Assembly: GCA_039105265.1 (NCBI GenBank)
Contig: JAPFFF010000012.1
Span: 3,596,001 to 3,660,000 of the forward strand
Direction of reading: 5' to 3'
Source of the DNA: Tritrichomonas musculus
Taxonomy: Eukaryota > Parabasalia > Tritrichomonadida > Tritrichomonadidae
DNA length: 64,000 nucleotides
Part shown: positions 59,299-64,000 of the stretch, one piece after another
Layout of the letters: each line of letters opens with the position of its first letter
Position numbering within the stretch: the stretch's first letter is position 1
Program-made: the position numbers and the translations under genes
Notes under the pieces: generated by a model
The model's input: the letters and a program-made list of their open reading frames with translations, nothing else
Databases searched by the model: none
What the model was told of the DNA's origin: nothing

Positions 59299-59344
<46 letters not shown>

Positions 59345-60129
59345 GTTACATTTATAAATTGAATTTTTATTTATTTTTCATTCAAATTTTACGATACGTG
59401 ATTAAGTTTAATCATTAATTATTTAGGAGTATCATAACGAGTAATTAAGAAAAATGTAGAAAAATATAAAATTATTTCAGAAGAAAAAAACGATACGATA
59501 AAAAATTTCAATGCATTTGTTAATGCATTCAAAGATTTCGAGAAAGGTTTTTATGGAATATTCGAACAAAAACAATTTATTTGAAATGAATGAATTCCAC
59601 TTGAAACAATGCTAGAAGGAATTTATTATTTGATCATAAATGTATTTGTTATGATAATATAAATTTTTATTTCTTAAGAATTCCGAAGATATTTGAAAAA
59701 TTTAAGATTTTTTTTTCATATTTCTTATTTTCTTTTTTAGATGCAATTCAATATCTTTAAGTAATATGAAGACTAAAAATTTATATAAAAAATGATAGTC
59801 AAAATAGAAAATTTTTAATTAGTGATATGTTTCCTCAACCGAAACACTACTGAAAAAGTTAAAAAATAATGATTATATTTTTATATTTCACTTTTTGAAT
59901 AATAAAAAACGATTATATTGGATAAAACCATTCGATAAAAATATTTTTATTTTCATTACTTAAATCAATAAATATTATTATCAGATTTTAATTTAATAAC
60001 AGGAAGATTTTTTTATTGAAAAATTGAGAATCTATTATCAAAACCGTTCTTTCAATTTTCTGAACAAATCTCTCAAAATAATCAATTTGAAAAAAAAAAA
60101 AAATTAAAAAAAATTTAAAATTTAATAAT
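58786..60129. other. AT-rich intergenic DNA with a short coding-like remnant
   Basis: A frame without ATG at 59438-59584 reads NDTIKNFNAFVNAFKDFEKG and may be a remnant of an unknown gene. The rest shows no gene. The long T tract inside is listed separately. Confidence 0.4.
59301..59343. repeat. Poly-T tract, 43 bases
   Basis: An uninterrupted run of T, the longest homopolymer in the window. Its true length may be misestimated by sequencing. Confidence 0.85.
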
Positions 60130-60720
60130 ATGTTTTATAAGGGAATTGATCCTTTCTTTGATAGAAGGCCCAGAGATCGCACTCAGCAACAAAAGCAAAA
60201 GAAAGTTAGGTCACCTTTTTCTCAGGAAGAAGATGATATGCTGAAGGCGCTTGTGGAAGAATTGGGAGATAGAGATTGGTTTTTAATTTCCAGGCAAATG
60301 AATGGGAGAACACAAAGGCAATGTCGTGAGCGATGGAGGAATAATTTATGTTCAAATATTGTGAAAACGAAATGGACAGAACAAGAAGATGAAACTCTTC
60401 GTGTCAAGTTTAAAAAATATGGACCAAAATGGAAATTCTTTGAGGTTTTCTTTCCTGGAAGAACTTCTTATAACATTAGAAATAGATGGAATTGCTTATT
60501 AAGAGTAAAACACAAAAAATCTAGTCAAAGTAAAAAAGACAAAAATCAGGAAGAAGAAAAACAAATTGAGGAACCAATAGTTGATATGAAAGCAAATCAA
60601 ACTAATGAAGAAAATCAAGTGGGAAATAATAATGAGTTAAATATTCGTAATGAAGAAAATGATTTGTTTATTCAATTATCTGATTCATTTATTTCGTTTG
60701 AAGATTTCACATATTTTTAA
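60130..60720 (+). CDS. R2R3-type Myb DNA-binding protein (196 aa)
   Basis: Two Myb repeats are visible. Repeat one spans residues of about 27-75 (SPFSQEEDDMLKALVEELGD, DWFLISRQM, RTQRQCRERWRNNL). Repeat two spans about 80-128 (TKWTEQEDETLRVKFKKYGP, KWKFFEVFFPGRTSYNIRNRWN). The first tryptophan of repeat one is replaced by phenylalanine, a common change. The C-terminus is acidic and asparagine-rich. Small two-repeat Myb proteins are an expanded family in trichomonads, where some members bind core promoter elements. The start MFYKGIDPFFDRRPRDR is preceded by an A-rich leader. Confidence 0.88.
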   Translation: MFYKGIDPFFDRRPRDRTQQQKQKKVRSPFSQEEDDMLKALVEELGDRDWFLISRQMNGRTQRQCRERWRNNLCSNIVKTKWTEQEDETLRVKFKKYGPKWKFFEVFFPGRTSYNIRNRWNCLLRVKHKKSSQSKKDKNQEEEKQIEEPIVDMKANQTNEENQVGNNNELNIRNEENDLFIQLSDSFISFEDFTYF

Positions 60721-61535
60721 AAATAAAATATTGTTTTTGGAATGTCTATATGATAAAATGCTTTTTTGCTAATTAAATGTTAACAGTAAAAGAATTGCAA
60801 ATGAAAATTTTTGTATTTGCAAATTATTAATTTTTTTCTAAAAAAAATTGAATTTAGGACAACGGATTTCATAGCAAGTGTACTTTTTGGTTGATAAATA
60901 AAAATGTTTTTCGCTTATATAGAATTGTAATCATTTTTTTTATAAAATGATTTAATTGTCAAACTTTGAATAATTAATTTCAGATATGTTCAAAAAAACT
61001 AACTGTAAAAAGTAATTAAATTAAGATGATTTTATTTTAATTTCATATGTCTCGTTCAAATTATACAAGCTGTCCAAAAGATCTAATAGAAAAAGTTTAC
61101 CATATTTTGATAAAAATCATTCAAAAAGTTTGATGTCATTTTTTTCGTTTTTGATGAGAATATCAAACCAATAAAATTTCATATATCAATATATCTGAAT
61201 ATGTTTCAAAAGCATGTTTTTTTAGTAGAAACTTGAATAATTTTCATTATGGTTGAATTTGTATTTTTTGATATGTATAAATAAAAACGCGGTTTACATG
61301 ATTTTACTGAAACAAATGACGTGTATAATTTACAAAAAAAGAAGTCTTCTTATTACTTATATGATAAAAACGATATTGATTTTCAAAAAATAAAAGAAAA
61401 TTGATTGCTGATATTAGAATCATTTTTAGAAGAAGTTCACATTGTTTTTCAATGAAGCAACTTATATTTTAAATTTGAAGAAACAATTATAAATTAATAA
61501 TATTTTCTTTTATTATTTTTGGTAATTTTAAAACA
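60721..61535. other. AT-rich intergenic DNA
   Basis: No gene or repeat was recognised up to the start of the duplicated block. Confidence 0.45.
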
Positions 61536-61690
61536 TGATATATATTTATTTTTCTTTATATCTTATTGGCTATTTAGAATATTGCTAATTCAACTATGCA
61601 ATTATATCTGATTTGTGATATATGAAAATGTAAAAAGAATCGTAAATCTATAATTTTATTAAATAACATATTTTCATGACATATTATTAA

Positions 61691-62233
61691 TTAGTTGGTT
61701 ATGAGTTCGTTCAAAAGGAAGTTATTGTTGTCATTTTCACTTCCAAAAAAGGATTCCATTTTTGAATATCCTTTCCCGTTGTGCTTCTTGTTGATCTGTT
61801 GGTGAATGTTGCTCTCGTAAAAAAGTTCTTGTGTCAATGAAAATTGAACTTCCATTTCCCCTAATGTTTTTCGATTCTTGTTCTTCTTTCCTGCTTGCTG
61901 AAGTGGTTCAAGCAATTTGATCGTTTTCCTCTCGGTGTTTTTATCATCATTGATTTTCTTTGGAAGTTCTTCTCCTTCAATCACTGTCGAACAGATAATT
62001 GGGTCTTTTTGTGAAAAACTTTTCTTCCTCATAACAATTAGAATCTTTTTCGTCTTATCATCAATTTTAACTGAAAAGAATGGCATAACTGTTTTCAGCT
62101 TTTTGGCTTCAAAAGTAAAGGCTTGCTTTTGTTCTCCTGGGAGAGTTGTAACACTAACACGAATTGTGTCATTGTCTTGAACAACATTCTTGCCAAGTTC
62201 AATTGTTTGAATTTGGATGTTTAAACTTTGCAT
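61691..62233 (-). CDS. C2-like domain protein, 180 aa (copy 2)
   Basis: The protein is identical to that of 21002-21544. One silent change was noticed near 61865 (AATG for AACG). The upstream flank, including the stretch to the hairpin at 62396, is also copied, so expression signals are probably kept. Structure and possible function are described under copy 1. Confidence 0.7.
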   Translation of the reverse strand: MQSLNIQIQTIELGKNVVQDNDTIRVSVTTLPGEQKQAFTFEAKKLKTVMPFFSVKIDDKTKKILIVMRKKSFSQKDPIICSTVIEGEELPKKINDDKNTERKTIKLLEPLQQAGKKNKNRKTLGEMEVQFSLTQELFYESNIHQQINKKHNGKGYSKMESFFGSENDNNNFLLNELITN

Positions 62234-62395
62234 CTTATTTAGAAATGATATGATTTTTCTCGTTTTCTTTTTTATTCATTTTCATTTATAGGATTTCAAT
62301 TTTTCTTTATTTATTATTTTTATAATGAAATATAATTATTTCAATTTGATCTTTTATTTCGTTTTATTTGTTTTATTTAGATTTTTGTTTGCTTC

Positions 62396-62438
62396 TTATT
62401 TCGTAAACCATACAAATAATGAATGGTTTACGAAATAA
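62396..62438. other. Perfect 16-bp stem-loop between the C2-like genes (copy 2)
   Basis: The stem TTATTTCGTAAACCAT and its complement are unchanged from the copy at 21707-21749. Confidence 0.6.
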
Positions 62439-62574
62439 ACTGTTTATCAAAATAAAATATAATCTTCATAAAAATTTTAAAAACAGAAATATCTTCAAAA
62501 GAATAAGAAAATGTTAATTATAAAAAGGCTGTTTTTATTATATTTCATGGTATTAATATAATATATTATATAAA

Positions 62575-63222
62575 TTAAATTAAGTTGTAATTAATAGAGA
62601 AGTTATCGTCGTTGATTTGTTCATATCCTCCATTTTTCTTTTGTTTTTTACTTATATTAATTTTATTTTCTTTGTATTGGCCGTTATTCTTTGAAAGTTT
62701 GCTGTGTTTCTTTTTTTCTACTTCTTTGATTGACTGAAGGTATGGTGTCGTGAATGACAATTGAACTTCCATTTGACCAAGAACTTTTCGTTTCATTTGG
62801 CTGTTATTGGTTGTTCCTTTCTTTCTTTCTTCTTCTTGAAGTTGTTTTTGAAGAGGATAATAAACATCTAAGATTTTGACATCTGTACTTGTCATTCCTG
62901 TAGTGATTTCTTTGATTGGAAGATTTACAAATTTCTTCAAATGAAGTGTGGCTGAGGCGATGATTGGATTTTCGTTTAAAGCACTCTTCTTTCTGAAAAC
63001 AAGAACAATTTTGTCTGTTTGATTTGTAATGTTTAATGCAAAGACATGATTAGTGCAGTATATCTTCTTTCCTTTGACTTCAAAGTGTTGTTTGTTTTCT
63101 TCTGGAAAGGTTGTGATGCTAACACGAACAACATCTGAATCATGAATCAACTTATCTGAAAGCTTGAATGACAACAAGTGGATGTTGAGACCAATTTTGT
63201 AGTTTGATGTATTCATTTGCAA
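62575..63222 (-). CDS. C2-like domain protein, 215 aa (copy 2)
   Basis: It encodes the same protein as 21886-22533. Several silent differences cluster near 63162-63180, in the codons for the segment LLSFKLSD. The retained protein with silent changes hints at constraint, though the number is small. The copy ends 181 bp before the duplicated block ends, ahead of the SEL1 gene at 63607. Confidence 0.7.
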   Translation of the reverse strand: MQMNTSNYKIGLNIHLLSFKLSDKLIHDSDVVRVSITTFPEENKQHFEVKGKKIYCTNHVFALNITNQTDKIVLVFRKKSALNENPIIASATLHLKKFVNLPIKEITTGMTSTDVKILDVYYPLQKQLQEEERKKGTTNNSQMKRKVLGQMEVQLSFTTPYLQSIKEVEKKKHSKLSKNNGQYKENKINISKKQKKNGGYEQINDDNFSINYNLI

Positions 63223-63403
63223 ATTAAAAAATGATGTTCAAGTTTTCTTTTTATTTCTCACTTTATTTCTCTCTCAATTATTTTTATTCTTTTCAATCAT
63301 TTTCTATGTATTTTCAATCATTTATTTGTTTTATTTTTTATCATAACTTTTTCTTTTATTTCTATTTAATTTTATTTACATTTTTCAATGCTTATTTGAT
63401 CAT

Positions 63404-63606
63404 AAATAATATATTTATATCTTTATAATAACAAAATAAAACAAATAATAAAACAAAAATATAAGCAATAATATTATAATTAAATATTATTATAATAAAT
63501 ACAAAATGAAAATATCAATATTTAAGATGAAAAATTTAAACGTTTACTTTTTTTGCGATATGAAAAAATAAACGTATCAAGAAAAAAGAATTTTGAAAAT
63601 TTTCTG
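63404..63606. other. Short AT-rich gap with promoter of the SEL1 gene
   Basis: About 200 bases of AT-rich DNA lie between the duplicated block and the SEL1 start codon. No specific motif was assigned. Confidence 0.35.
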
Positions 63607-64000
63607 ATGTCTACACCAGAAAAAGGAGGAAATCAACAAAATTCAGCGCCATTAAATTTCGCCGAAGTCAAAAAGAAAGCCGAATCAGGAGACATTGAAG
63701 CAATGTTTCAATATGGATCCATGCTTCACGATGGAGAAGGATGCAAACCCAACAAAAAAGAAGCTGCTCGATATTATCAATTAGCCGCTGACAAAGGACA
63801 TATCCGAGCCATGGAAAATTACGGAGTTGCTCTAATTCGTGGTGATGGAGTTGAAGCCAATGAGAAAGAAGCGGCCAAATACTTAAAAATGGCAGCTGAC
63901 AAAGGAGAAAGTTCAGCCATGTTTTTATATGGATTAATGGTTCATGATGGCAAAGGTGTTGAAATCAATCTACAAGAAGCCGCTCATTATTTTCAATTAG
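63607..64000 (+). CDS. SEL1-repeat protein, 5' part (runs off the window)
   Basis: The frame opens with MSTPEKGGNQQNSAPLNFAE and is uninterrupted to the window edge (131 codons). It contains about three SEL1 repeats: AMFQYGSMLHDGEGCKPNKK, AMENYGVALIRGDGVEANEK and AMFLYGLMVHDGKGVEINLQ. There is no kinase domain before the repeats, so it is a different class from the gene at 23133. Codon use is less AT-biased than in that gene. It lies downstream of the duplicated C2-like pair, as the kinase/SEL1 gene does for copy 1. Confidence 0.85.
   Translation, partial: MSTPEKGGNQQNSAPLNFAEVKKKAESGDIEAMFQYGSMLHDGEGCKPNKKEAARYYQLAADKGHIRAMENYGVALIRGDGVEANEKEAAKYLKMAADKGESSAMFLYGLMVHDGKGVEINLQEAAHYFQL

Larger units (their letters stand above)
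61536..63403. repeat. Segmental duplication, copy 2 (1.87 kb)
   Basis: A direct copy of 20848-22714, about 40.7 kb away. Only scattered differences were noticed, more at the left edge than in the genes, with both protein sequences unchanged. The duplication is recent or homogenised by gene conversion. Confidence 0.9.

Noticed and set aside
59230-59418. A 62-codon frame
   Set aside because: Its middle is the poly-T tract read as phenylalanine.
1-64000. tRNA, rRNA, CRISPR arrays, bacterial operons
   Set aside because: No matching sequence patterns were seen. Gene families and composition point to a eukaryotic nuclear genome.

Overview
The window looks like nuclear DNA of a trichomonad protist, most likely a Tritrichomonas-type species. 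The evidence is very AT-rich intergenic DNA, single-exon host genes of families that trichomonads expand (ankyrin proteins, a SEL1-repeat kinase, BTB plus discoidin, Myb, C2-like genes), MULE and pogo transposase remnants, and three Maverick (Polinton) copies. The species call is inference. No tRNA, rRNA or CRISPR array was recognised.

Layout. Positions 1-8479 are the right part of Maverick A, which runs off the left edge. Its genes include a fibre-like gene (broken), an HNH nuclease, a capsid-type protein, a packaging ATPase and several conserved unknowns. It abuts an open reading frame for a pogo-like transposase and seems to have landed inside it. A 478-bp hAT-like MITE (9672-10149) follows, then Maverick fragment C (10522-12793), a MULE remnant, and the first of two fold-back elements that share a GC-rich core (13826-14158; 18556-18910). 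Between the fold-backs lies an ankyrin locus (14304-18234) whose repeats sit one by one in AT-rich spacers. Next come a BTB/discoidin gene, two C2-like genes and a 1544-residue kinase/SEL1 gene.

Positions 29971-48875 are Maverick B, an 18.9-kb element that looks whole: 341-bp inverted ends, a 5-bp target duplication and 15 open frames including integrase, protein-primed DNA polymerase, packaging ATPase and capsid-type protein. Its genes are tightly packed with several tail-to-tail overlaps. A 1.35-kb palindrome (48962-50308) lies just outside its right end. The remaining 13 kb hold a decayed SLC45-like transporter, a second ankyrin locus built like the first, a broken orphan gene, a Myb gene, a near-identical second copy of the C2-like gene pair (61536-63403) and the start of another SEL1 gene.

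The observations most worth follow-up are the one-repeat-per-block ankyrin loci, the GC-core fold-back family, the long palindrome, and the Maverick comparisons (a single gene in opposite orientation, a conserved antisense gene overlap, a variable capsid segment and shared upstream motifs).
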